Below are positions 34,787 to 44,115 of a stretch of 64,000 bases of DNA, piece after piece (the stretch's first letter is position 1; the number at the start of each line of letters is the position of its first letter). Origin of the DNA: Boesenbergia rotunda (taxonomy: Eukaryota; Streptophyta; Magnoliopsida; Zingiberales; Zingiberaceae); the NCBI GenBank assembly GCA_024364735.1, contig JAGFNQ010004009.1, forward strand, positions 124,001 to 188,000. The letters run 5' to 3'. The position numbers and the translations under genes are program-made. The notes beneath the pieces were generated by a model. That model searched no databases. It was not told the DNA's origin and saw only the letters and a list, made by a program, of their open reading frames with translations.

Positions 34787-35109
34787 GAAGTGAAGGAACT
34801 CCTCGCCCAACATCCAGCATCTTGGATTTTTTATCCAATTGAAGGAAAATATCATGCAATGCGTCGTAGCATTAAACATCCCAAATTTTCATCATATTGA
34901 AGGAAAATGCTTTGTAGTGCCTGTAGCTGGGATTCGAACTGTGGATGTTGGGAAAACTGTGACTCCTCACCCAACATCTAACATCTTAGAATTTTCATCC
35001 CACTAAAGGAAAATGCCTGCAGTGCCCGTAGTTGGGATTCGAATTGTGGGTGTTGGGAAAACTACGGCTATTCACCCAACATCCAACATCTCAAATTTTT
35101 CATTCCACC
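34787..35109. repeat. Tandem repeat that was the target of the Tat insertion
   Basis: About three imperfect units of 100-130 bp contain 'aacatccaacatctt', 'gaaggaaaatgcc' and 'gggattcgaa.tgtgg'. The last unit is cut at 35109 by the Tat element and continues at 54654. Confidence 0.75.
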
Positions 35110-35864
35110 TGATGGGGTTGAGCATCTCGTGGCTGACACGTGGATGGAAGAAGCTATGTGGCAAGATCTACTGAGTCGGAACGATTTTCTTTCTGTGACG
35201 CTCGAGACCTTCCCGGGAAGGGGAATCCCTAGACCAGCTCAAGTAGACATAGCCCTGAAGATTACTCCAAAAGGACTCATACCCGAGATCACCTCGGGAG
35301 ACAGGTCCCCGAGATCACCTCAGGAGGGCGAACACCTGAAACCCCCAGGTCAAACGACCCCGAGGTCACCTCGGGATAGCGGAGCCCAAGGAATACTCAA
35401 CCTCAAGTAGCGGTCTGTTTTCTTCGGATTGAAGGATCATCATCATCCATTATTACAGAATAATCATGACCCAAATATGAGACCATCAAAGCCTTAACCC
35501 TCGCAACGACCTAGATTTAATGGTTGCAAAGACCGTTACCGGGATGATCAAGTAATCGATAATCGAGGGGGCGTGGCGAAGATCGTGGAGACTCATGGGA
35601 CGACCGCCCGCAGGTATAAAAGGAACTCTAACCCCTCCGGTAAAGGGGAGCATTCTCTACTATACGCATATTTTCTTGCCTTCTTTACATCTCCTTGATA
35701 GAGGCACTGACTTGAGCATTAGAGTGGGCTCCGTCAGACAACCTCCGGCGTGTTCCCCTAATGCTCGTGTTAATCTCGCAGGGTGTGAGTTTCTCCTCTA
35801 GCGTCAGCGTCCGTGTGGGTTGAACCCTGGTGACTGACTGTCAACGTTGATTCCATCTGGAACA
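35110..35864 (+). repeat. 5' LTR of the Tat element
   Basis: 755 bp. Contains repeated 'gatcacctcggga' words (35285-35390), a TATA box at 35614-35622, and the '...ttaatctcgcagggtgtgag' 3' portion shared with 54560. Confidence 0.9.
35614..35622 (+). promoter_or_regulatory. TATA box of the Tat 5' LTR
   Basis: GTATAAAAG in the U3 region, about 250 bases before the LTR end. The same position in the 3' LTR reads GTATAAAAC (about 54431). Confidence 0.7.
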
Positions 35865-35866
35865 AG

Positions 35867-35886
35867 TTTGGCACCGTCTATAGGAA
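35867..35886 (+). other. Primer-binding site of the Tat element
   Basis: TTTGGCACCGTCTATAGGAA two bases after the LTR. It resembles the TTGGCGCCGTCTGTGG-type site of plant Tat elements, with a few changes. The tRNA was not identified. Confidence 0.6.
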
Positions 35887-35913
35887 ACCAGTAAAGCACT
35901 AGAAGAAGCACAG

Positions 35914-36387
35914 ATGGCAGAGCTAGTGGGACAATCCCTTGTCCTAACGAAAGAGGAACTTGATCGCATTGTGGCCACCACCATCAAGGAGATGCTCCAA
36001 CAGCAACAAGTGGAGCCAGCCGCTTCACAACGAGGGGCTTGGGAGCAAGAAGAGATCCCCATAATATCTGAAGGTCCTTCTGATGGGGTCCTACCAGAGT
36101 TCTACGAAGCCCTACAAATGGATCTCGCTGACCCGCGAGAAAGTGAAGGACCTAAAGAAGAAAGGAGGGCAGTCGAGAGCGAGGAGGTCCAGATTCACCC
36201 TCAACAAGGGGGGGGGGTTACGAGGATCGCCACCGACCTTGCATCAGAACTAAGAAGTCGTCTCATACACTGCCTACGGAGCCATAAAGACGTCTTCATT
36301 TGGGCTGCCGAAGAAATCAAAGGGGTTCCCCCGGTGTTAGTCATACATCACCTGCATGTTGCCCCTGGAGTCCGGCCAGTGAAGTAG
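35914..36387 (+). pseudogene. Gag N-terminus fused to pol spacer (gag and protease deleted)
   Basis: The ATG at 35914, soon after the primer site, opens a 157-codon frame. The first 35-50 residues ('SLVLTKEELDRIVATTIKEM', then a Gln run) look like a gag start. From about residue 90 ('EVQIHPQQ...') the sequence matches the segment just before the Tat RT ('LRSHKDVFIWAAEEIKGVPP'). The bulk of gag, the CCHC knuckle and the protease are therefore missing. A TAG ends the frame at 36385-36387, and the pol reading continues in the same direction. Confidence 0.75.
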
Positions 36388-37302
36388 AGGTGAAGGCACT
36401 TTGCACTAGAACAGGACAAGGTTATCCGGGATGAAGTCCATAAGCTGCTAAAGGTTGGGCACATCAGAGAAGTTCAATTCCCGGCCTGGTTAGCTAATGT
36501 AGTCCTCATCCCTAAGCCAGGAGGAAAATGGTGGGTTTGTATCAATTTTCGTGATTTGAATAATGCCTGCCCCAAGGATTGCTACCCCTTGCCACGAATA
36601 GAATGGTTATTGGACTCTACGGCCGGTTGTGAGTTCATCTCAATGTTGGATGTCTATCAAGGCTACCACCAAGTTTCGCTCGCCCCCGAAGATCAGAAGA
36701 AAGTCAACTTTGTGACAGCTGACGACACATATTGCTATAACGTCATGTCTTTCGGACTGCGCAACGCTGGGGTAACTTACCAGCGGATGATGGACAAAGT
36801 CTTCAGGCATCGGATCGGGAGAAACATGGAGGTGTATGTGGACGATATCCTGGTCAAGACTGACAAGGGAAGCGACATGATAGCCAACTTAGAAAAAACA
36901 TTCGCCACCCTAAGGGCCAATAGGCTAAAATTGAACCCCGCTAAGTGCTTGTTCGGGGTGAAGAGCAGTCGGTTCCTAGGTTACATGGTGGCAGAGAGGG
37001 GGATCGAGGCTAATTCGGAAAAGGTAAAAGTTATTCTGGATATGTCGTCCCCTCACAACTTCAAGGACGTACAGCGGCTGAACGGAAGAATTACGGCTCT
37101 ATCCAGATTCATCTCCAAATCTGCAGATAAGACCCTACCATTCTTCAAGATTCCGAGAAAAACAGCCAAGTTCGAGTGGGATGAACAGTGTGAGAAAGCA
37201 TTCGCGGATCTGAAGACCTACCTCGCCGCACTCCCCATCCTCTACAAACCAGTGGAGGGGGAGACTTTGTTTGTCTACCATCGACAGCTGAGCAAGCGGT
37301 AG
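36388..37302 (+). pseudogene. Reverse transcriptase of the Tat element
   Basis: The RT reading is recognisable from 36400 ('ALEQDKVIRDEVHKLLKVGH', 'WLANVVLIPKPGGKWW') and runs open from 36556 to 37302. It has 'NACPKDCYPLPRI', the fingers/palm words 'SMLDVYQGYHQVSLAPEDQK', 'YNVMSFGLRNAGVTYQRMMD' and the intact catalytic 'MEVYVDDILVKT'. Thumb and connection follow. The frame closes at 37302 and continues shifted as 'VREEGMVQYL'. RT domain length is about normal. The product would be truncated. Confidence 0.9.
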
Positions 37303-37633
37303 GCTCGGCGCTCGTTCGAGAAGAAGGCATGGTGCAATATCTATATACTTCTTTGGGCATCTCCTAAAGGATGCCGAAACACGATACACCATGATGGAGA
37401 AGCTGGCTTATGCTCTGGTCTTAATAGCCCGGAGGTTAAGGTCGTATTTCTTAGCATATCCCATCGTGGTCCTCACCAACAGCCTGCTCTCGCGAGTCCT
37501 CGCCAACCTCGAAGCTTCGGGTCGGCTGATCAAATGGACGACGGAGTTAAGCGAATACGGAATTGAGTATCGGCCTCGCTCCGCTATCAAGGCACAAGCC
37601 CTCTCAGACTTCATGCTGGAGACTGTCCCATAG
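37303..37633 (+). pseudogene. RNase H (first) of the Tat element
   Basis: After a frameshift near 37300 the connection/RNase H segment is readable: 'DAETRYTMMEKLAYALVLIA', 'LRSYFLAYPIVVLTNSLLSR', 'EASGRLIKWTTELSEYGIEY', 'SAIKAQALSDFMLE'. A TAG at 37631 follows. These words are typical of the Tat connection between RT and the second RNase H. Confidence 0.85.
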
Positions 37634-37654
37634 TCCAAGACCGAAGGAATGTGA

Positions 37655-38070
37655 ATGATCTATATGGACGGGTCCTCCAACAGGCGGCACAGCGGGGTCG
37701 GGGTGTTAATGGTCTCCCCTCGGGGGGACACGTTACATTTATCCATCCGGCTCCACTTCAAAGCTACCAACAATGAAGCCGAGTATGAGGCGATCCTGGC
37801 AGGTCTGCAAGCAGCCAAGCACATGGTAGCTACTCGGGTTATTATACATTCAGATTCTCAGCTTGTGGCGCAGCAAATAAAGGGCGACTTCGAAGTCAGG
37901 TGCGAGCGCCTACAGAAGTAAGTGGCCCTTTGCGAGCATATGAAGGCCTCCTTCACGGAGGTTATCTTGTAGAAGATCTCTAAGGACGACAATGCCAAGG
38001 TCGATGAACTAGCCAAACTAGCTAGCTCTATTTCAATCTGGCAGCTGGATGAGCCTAGCACCCTAGAAGA
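37655..38070 (+). pseudogene. Second (archaeal-type) RNase H of the Tat element
   Basis: 'MIYMDGSSNRRHSGVGVLMV', 'NNEAEYEAILAGL' and 'VIIHSDSQLVAQQIKG' supply the D, E and D active-site positions of an RNase H fold. The frame 37655-37921 ends at a TAA-type break just after the third acidic residue, and the remaining words ('DNAKVDELAKLAS') run on in the same frame past it. A second RNase H is known in Tat elements. Catalytic residues look intact but the protein is split by stops. Confidence 0.85.
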
Positions 38071-38079
38071 GACGGTAGC

Positions 38080-39350
38080 ACACATTGGAGAGGATGCAGA
38101 GGGTGACACCTGGACCGACGAGAGAGATCCATATGTGGAGTTCCTACGAAGTGGGAGCGTTCCAAGCATGGACCAAGGAAGCCGACTATTCCGCTGCTGG
38201 GCAGCCAGATTCACGTTGGTCGGCAACCAACTATATAGGAGGGCCTTTGCTCGGCCACTCCTCAAATGTGTCGGACCGGAGGAAGTCGACTATGTGATGC
38301 GGGAAGTACATGAAGGCAGCTACGGTAGTCACATTGGGGGAAGATCTCTGTCTAAGAAGATTATCCTGGCGGGGTACTTCTGGCCCACTCTCCAAGCCGA
38401 AACTATTAACTTTGTGGCCGAGTGTGAAGCTTGCCAGAGGCATCAACATGTGGCTCATCGGCCAACCGAGCCTTTGAAGGTTTCTATGGTGTCTTGTCCC
38501 TTCGATCAGTGGCGAATGGACATAGTAGACTCCTTTCCAATTGGGACACAGCAGTAGAAGTTCCTGCTGGTTCTCATCGACTATTTTTTCAAATGGGTAG
38601 AAGCTAAGCCTTTGGCGCACATCACGGAGGCTGCGGTGATGAAGGTCCTATAGAGGGACATCATCTGCAGATATGACATCCCTCACAAGCTGGTGTCAAA
38701 TAATGGAAGGCAATTTTTAGGGCGTAAGTTAAAGGAGTGGTGCGAGGGGTTAGGCATCCGTCAAGCCTTCAACTCAGTAGCATACCCACAGAGCAATGGG
38801 TAGGCCAAGGTCGTCAATCGTGAAATCTTTAGGGGACTCAAGATAATGATAGATCACGTTGGAGGCAACTGGGTTGACGAACTCCCTAGCATCTTGTGGT
38901 CCTACCGTACCACTCCGCGAGAAGGAATAGGCCAGAGCCCTTTCCAGCTGGTGTATGAGGCTGAGGTTGTCATCTCGGTGGAAGTAGGGGAAGAGTTTGT
39001 CTGAAAGCAACACTATAACAAAGACGACAATGATCAGGAGTGGCAGATCAACTTGGACCTCATTTCAGAGGTGAGGGATAAAGCAGCAGCTCAGCTAGAA
39101 GCATATCGGTGGAGGATACAACAAGCATACAATCGCCGGGTAATCACCCGCAGATTTGAAGTCAGTGACAAGGTCTAGAAGAGGATCAAACTAGTGGGTG
39201 ACCCGAGGAAGCTGGAGCTTCAGTGGGACGGACCTTATGTTATCATCAAGAAGCTCGCAGGGGGCAGCTACTATCTTGATGATGACAAAGGCAAGGGGTT
39301 GGAACGCCCATGACACACCAACCATCTCCGACCTTATCGCACTCGGTGAG
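38080..39350 (+). pseudogene. Integrase of the Tat element, active site altered
   Basis: The H2C2 zinc-binding part is at about 38294-38450 ('VMREVHEGSYGSHIGGRSLS', 'ECEACQRHQH'). The core starts at about 38500 with 'QWRMDIVDSFPIG' (first catalytic Asp present). The second motif reads 'KLVSNNGRQF' (about 38690-38718), where Tat integrases have S-D-N-G, so Asp is changed to Asn. Stops occur at about 38556, 38652, 38802 and 39003. The C-terminal part reads to 'HTNHLRPYRTR' near 39347. Dead by both stops and the active-site change. Confidence 0.88.
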
Positions 39351-39494
39351 GTGTTGAGTTGTTTGCTTAACTTCTGTGTTTTTTTGTTTGCACTGCCTTG
39401 CAGTTCAATGAATAAAAAAAGTAAATGAAATAATTTCTCGAAAAGTGTTGAATCCTTACCTGAGTAAAACCCTACTACCTTCGCGGTGAGTAGG
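39351..39494 (+). other. Start of the Tat 3' untranslated region
   Basis: Ends in the first copy of the 67-bp unit ('aaaccctactaccttcgcggtgagtaggctt' in pieces), cut at 39499 by the nested element. The array continues at 48295. Confidence 0.8.
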
Positions 39495-39499
39495 CTTGG

Positions 39500-41905
39500 T
39501 GATAACCACCATTTTTGCTGATTATTTTAGGCTCTAAAATCCATGTTTGATCCATATTTTATATGCTTAAGTTTGCATTTGTATTAGGTTTCATGTATTC
39601 CCTTCATTTTCGCTTCTAATTCTAATCTTTGTATATTTGGGATATTTTTGGCACTAAATTCGGATATTATTTTGTAGGCTTCAATTGATCATGGACCTAG
39701 ATCAAAAGTGGGTCAGACTTGAGTCAGCATTGGATCCAGATTGAAAGGATCAAGCATCGGATTATTAGGAGCCGTCCATTTCAGAGAACGGCTAGATCTG
39801 AGCCATCGGTCATCTTCTGGTCAATCCGAGTTCAACATAGAATCAATCATGACCAGAGATCAAATCATGATCTGAAAATTTCAGCCAAATCAGAAGTGAT
39901 CTGACCGTTGGATCGAGCTCAATATGTTCTAGACCATCCGTTCAAGAAAAGGGAAGATCTGGACCATCCGCCACTGATCTGGTTAATCCGAGCTGGGAAC
40001 AGGTAGATCAGGACCATTGATTGAGATCTGTGAAGTTTGGTTCAGACCTGAAAAGATCTGACCGTTGGATGAAGCCAATCGATCTCAGCCGTCCGTTGCT
40101 AATGGATTAAATATTGGTTGGCTGAACCAACTGAAGCTGGCTGGCTGAGCTGTTTGACTGAACCAAGTGCTGATTGAACCCAAGCTGGATTGAACCAGGG
40201 CTGAAGCTGACTGAACCAGGCGAATCTGAAATTGAACCCATTTGCTGAAGCTGATTCAACCCAAGGCTGACCAAACCTAGCAGCTGGCTGGAACTGGACT
40301 GAGCTGGATGTATGGCTGAACCAAAGGCTGAATCAAGGGGCTGACCGAACCGCTGAGTTGGCTGGGCCAACTGAATCCACGCGCAGCCAACAAAAGGGAC
40401 ACACGCAGAGCTAGGCACGGCATCGACTCCACACGCAGGGCATCGCGGCGATCCTTCTCCTCCTTCTTCCTTCATCGTCGCCGCAAGGCTAGGGCAAGGG
40501 GGTTCCGAACCCTAGTCGGCCGGAGCTCCGATCAACCGAGACGAGGCTAGGGCTTTGGGGGTTCCGAGCTCTAGTCACTCTAACCGTCTTCCTTCACAGT
40601 TTTTCTTCCATTTTCATCACCGACGACCTCAAGCTAGGGCTTTGGGGGTTCCGAGCTCTAGCCGAACGTAGTCGGCCATCTACATCCATCTTCACAGCAG
40701 CTTCTCTTTCGGGGTTCGGAGAGAAGCCGATCCATTCCTTCACCGCAATTTTCTCTTTCGGGGTTCGGAGAGAAAATTATCATCCGCCTTCCACCATAGC
40801 TGACGACTCCCTCTCCATCACCACAGCCGACGACCTCAAGCTAGGGCTTTGGGGGTTCCGAGCTCTAGCCGAACGTAGCTGTTGCAGCCATCCCGATCCA
40901 CCGCCGGCGATCCATTTCCTTACACATTTACAGTCTATTTACTTCCAGCAGATTTCGTTTTCTAGATATCAGATTTCATCTTCTCAGTTTTTCCTTTACA
41001 GCAGATCCCCTTCAATTCAGCTCTGTGCAGCAATTCAAGATTTCCAGCAGCCGGCAGTAGTTTTCCCAGCAGCTTGATTTTCCAGAATCGAATTCAATTC
41101 CATTTTCCGAGTCAGTAACCAGTAGATCACCTTCCCAGCAATTGATTCTTTTCAGCAATTCTTCACAGCTCCTTCACAGCAGCTTGATCCAGTGGCGTGT
41201 TTCAAGTTGCTGATTGCTTCAGCTTCTTCATAGAAGTTTCCTCTTCACAGCAAATACTTCTTGGGTTAATTACATGTTTCAATTGGTTTCGAATGTGATG
41301 GTTCTTAATTTGTGAATGCTTGGGATAATTGTTGAATGTTTGTATTGGAGGAATTTTCCCTATGCAATTTGAATGCTCCTGAAGCAAATTTTAGTATGCC
41401 TCTCCACTGTTTGATTGAATGATTCTTAGAACAAAACCTTCAATTATGATGTTTCGTAGTTGTCTAACTTTTGTTCTGTATTGCTCTTTCATTAGCTTTA
41501 ATGTTCATGTCTTCATTTGAATGCAACTAAGTTAGGATTAGATTCGATTTCCTCAATGTTGTAGTTTACTCTGTGTTTAGTTTCGTTAATGTTTAGTTCA
41601 AGTTGTGCTTTCTTTACTGCAATTATAGTCAGGTTAATTTAGATTACATTACCTGCCTCGTCTTTTCTTTATTAGAATTAGATTTCATACCTGCTTTGTT
41701 ATTTCTTTTCATAGTCATAGTTCTCAAATCCAAACCCCGGTTTCATATCCAAAAACCCAAAAGCAATAAGATTCAACCATGAGAATTATCATGCATTAAC
41801 TACATTCGTTGGGAGACGACTCGAGTTACTCTATGCTACATTAGTTTAGAGGAATTCGGTACTTAAATTGTATTTGAAACCGTAACACGACAAAAGCGGT
41901 TATCA
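39500..41905 (+). repeat. 5' LTR of the Athila-like element
   Basis: 2406 bp. The first half has repeated 'gatctgacc' words. The stretch 40130-40400 is rich in 'gctgaaccaa' words, and 40500-40880 has three repeats of 'aagctagggctttgggggtt' (or part of it). TTCAGCA/CAGCAG-rich sequence lies at 40930-41200. Compared with the 3' LTR, many differences are single bases missing from short homopolymers. Confidence 0.93.
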
Positions 41906-41909
41906 AATT

Positions 41910-41927
41910 TGGCGCCGTTGCCGGGGA
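41910..41927 (+). other. Primer-binding site (tRNA-Asp)
   Basis: TGGCGCCGTTGCCGGGGA, four bases after the LTR. It is the complement of the plant tRNA-Asp 3' end. Confidence 0.88.
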
Positions 41928-42031
41928 ATGTAGTGGTGCTTGATAATTCTATCTTTTGATTTTGTTCTGATTGCTTTATCTTTTATATACGGTTGCTGCC
42001 ATTTTTCTTGATTGTTTTGTGACAGGGCTGC

Positions 42032-43492
42032 ATGTTCAAAATGTTTTCATCCACTTACCAGCAGTCGTGCCCACAGTTTCAGCAGAACCAATCATTCAAT
42101 CAGCAACCAAATCAATTTTTTCAACCACAATGTCAGCAATTTCAGCAAGATCTTCAGTCAAGTCAAAATTTTCAGAACGGGCAGCCGCCATTCCAGAGTT
42201 TTCAGCCCCAGTTTGAGCAACCATTTCAACAATTTCAGCCTCAACTTCAGCCATGGCAGCAAGAATTTCAACCTATACAGAATTTTCAACAACCTTTTCA
42301 ATATTCACAGCCATGCGATCAAAATTTTCAGCTTCAAAACCAGAATTTCCAGCCCACTCAATTTCAGTGTTCACCACCACAATTTCAACCTCAGATCCAA
42401 GATTTTCAGGGCTACCATTCTCAGCAAGTTCAACCATCCTTTCAACCTCAATATCAACATTTTCAGCAAGATTTCCAGTTTCAAGGACAAAATTTTCAGC
42501 AAGACACTCAGAATTTTCAGCCCCTCCCATTTCAGCAGTTTAATCAAGGAGGCTTTGATGATCCTGATTGGGATGAGGCTCTACACCAAAGGATGATGGA
42601 GATGTGTCAACAAATCCAACAACAACAAGAACAACAACAACAACGGTTTCAAAACATACAAGATAAATTGAATCAGATAAAAGCCCAAATATCAGAACAA
42701 TTAGCTTCTCAAGCTGCTTTTAATTCTGAGAGCCCCGGAGTTGGTTTTATATCAGTTCAAGGTGACCCTAGTGCATGGCAAAGTCCTTCTTCAATTAATC
42801 CTGCAAATTTAGTAGAAGAAGAAGAAGATGATGACGTACTCATCAAAGTCTGGGCACCTACAGCATGCATCCCTCCGGAGATTCCTACTCAAAATTCAAT
42901 TTCAAATTTTTCAGCTCCAGAAGAAGAAACTGAAGCTCCACAGGACCATTCTAGACTTTTATTTTCTGATGATAGCATTATTGATGGTCCTAATTTTTCT
43001 AATGTTGTTGTTGCAGATATTACAGAGGAAACTTGCATAGGAGATGATTCCATAGGTGTAGGGGACTGCACTAAGCCCCAAGGACCACCACAAGATACAG
43101 AAGATGAACCAGAAAGTGTAGGGACTTGCATGGTGGAAGCAAGCACCCAAGGATCACCTGCTTTAGTTGAGTGTCCACCAGAGTCTGAGGCTGAAGAGGA
43201 GTATGTACTTGACCAGGAGGAAGCCATGGATACATCTACCCCTGTAGAACCTCCAGGTATTCTCCAGCACGCTCAGGTAAGTATTTCTCCCCTTTCTTCA
43301 GAAAAATGCAGTGAGGTACCTAGTGCTGATGTACTTGATTCTGATGAATTTATTGATATACCTTGTGTAGAAATTGTTTGTGAAAATTCAATAGAGGTAC
43401 CACACATTGATTTTATTGATCATGATGCATTACTTGACACATCCCATTGTAAATATGGATTGCGAAATAATTTTAGAGGCACCCATAATTGA
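42032..43492 (+). CDS. Phe/Gln-rich, prion-like retrotransposon protein of unknown function
   Basis: An open 486-codon frame starts about 105 bases after the primer site, where gag normally starts. Residues 1 to about 180 are almost only Q, F, N, P and S, with 'FQ' recurring every three to six residues ('QFQQDLQSSQNFQNGQPPFQ'). Residues about 185-235 form a Gln-rich probable coiled coil ('MMEMCQQIQQQQEQQQQRF'). The rest is acidic and Ser/Pro-rich and contains the first of several repeats ending 'DALLDTS'. No capsid, CCHC, protease or RT words were found. The frame ends at a probable frameshift near 43455; the next bases in another frame continue the repeats. No family was recognised. By position it may be a gag substitute, but that is inference. 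Parallel open frames (42012-42596, 42253-42543) are shadows of the repeats. Confidence 0.7.
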   Translation: MFKMFSSTYQQSCPQFQQNQSFNQQPNQFFQPQCQQFQQDLQSSQNFQNGQPPFQSFQPQFEQPFQQFQPQLQPWQQEFQPIQNFQQPFQYSQPCDQNFQLQNQNFQPTQFQCSPPQFQPQIQDFQGYHSQQVQPSFQPQYQHFQQDFQFQGQNFQQDTQNFQPLPFQQFNQGGFDDPDWDEALHQRMMEMCQQIQQQQEQQQQRFQNIQDKLNQIKAQISEQLASQAAFNSESPGVGFISVQGDPSAWQSPSSINPANLVEEEEDDDVLIKVWAPTACIPPEIPTQNSISNFSAPEEETEAPQDHSRLLFSDDSIIDGPNFSNVVVADITEETCIGDDSIGVGDCTKPQGPPQDTEDEPESVGTCMVEASTQGSPALVECPPESEAEEEYVLDQEEAMDTSTPVEPPGILQHAQVSISPLSSEKCSEVPSADVLDSDEFIDIPCVEIVCENSIEVPHIDFIDHDALLDTSHCKYGLRNNFRGTHN

Positions 43493-44115
43493 TGTAGTTT
43501 GCTATGATGAATCACTAATACATCTTTTGTGGATATGGATAGTGAAAATTTTTTAGAAGTGCCTGAAATGGATGTTATTTATTTTGATGAATCTCTTGCT
43601 ATATCTTATGCTGAGGTTGAATGTGAAAAACTTATGGAGATATCTGATATTGATTTGATTGGCTGTGACACATTGCTTGATACATCCTTGATTGAAAATA
43701 ATTGTGAAATTTCTATTGATGAGCCAGAAATTGATTTCTTTATTTGTGATGATATCTGGATGCAAATTTGGTAGGAAATAATTTTGAAAATTTCATTGAA
43801 TACCAGAAATTGATTTAATTGACATAATGCAGTTTTGGATTCATTTATGCAGAAACTGAATTTATATCATTTCTTTCTGACCCTGAACGCTTGAGAGAGG
43901 TATTACATTGTTTTGCAGGGTCCAGAAGACTTCAGGAGTGGGTGCTCCAACTGAACAGACTCCAGCCTCCTGGAAGGACTTCTGAAAGGCATAAAGAAGG
44001 AGGAGATGATTTTGCTTTAATTCGAAGAACTCCATTCCTTCAGTGGATTTTGAACCTGAATCGACTTAGGCCACCAGAGCAATTTTTTGAAAGTTCAAGT
44101 GTGGGGGAGTCCTAA
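43493..44115 (+). pseudogene. Broken continuation: acidic repeats and LNRLxPP repeats
   Basis: Reading different frames in turn, the acidic repeats of the preceding ORF go on: 'EIILEAPIIDVVCYDESL' (from about 43455), then 'MDSENFLEVPEMDVIYFDES' (frame 43529-43774), then 'LIGCDTLLDTS'. After further breaks, the frame 43891-44115 carries two copies of a 13-residue motif: 'LQEWVLQLNRLQPP' and 'LQWILNLNRLRPP'. It ends at 44113-44115. Three or four one-base shifts would separate these pieces from one long protein. I cannot tell whether they are real mutations or sequence errors. Confidence 0.55.

Noticed and set aside
42012..42596. Additional open frames overlapping the FQ protein (42012-42596 and 42253-42543 plus, 42273-42530 minus)
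   Set aside because: The FQ-coding repeat has few stops in any frame. These frames give Phe/Ser/Asn- or Ser/Thr-rich shadows without a start context after the primer site.
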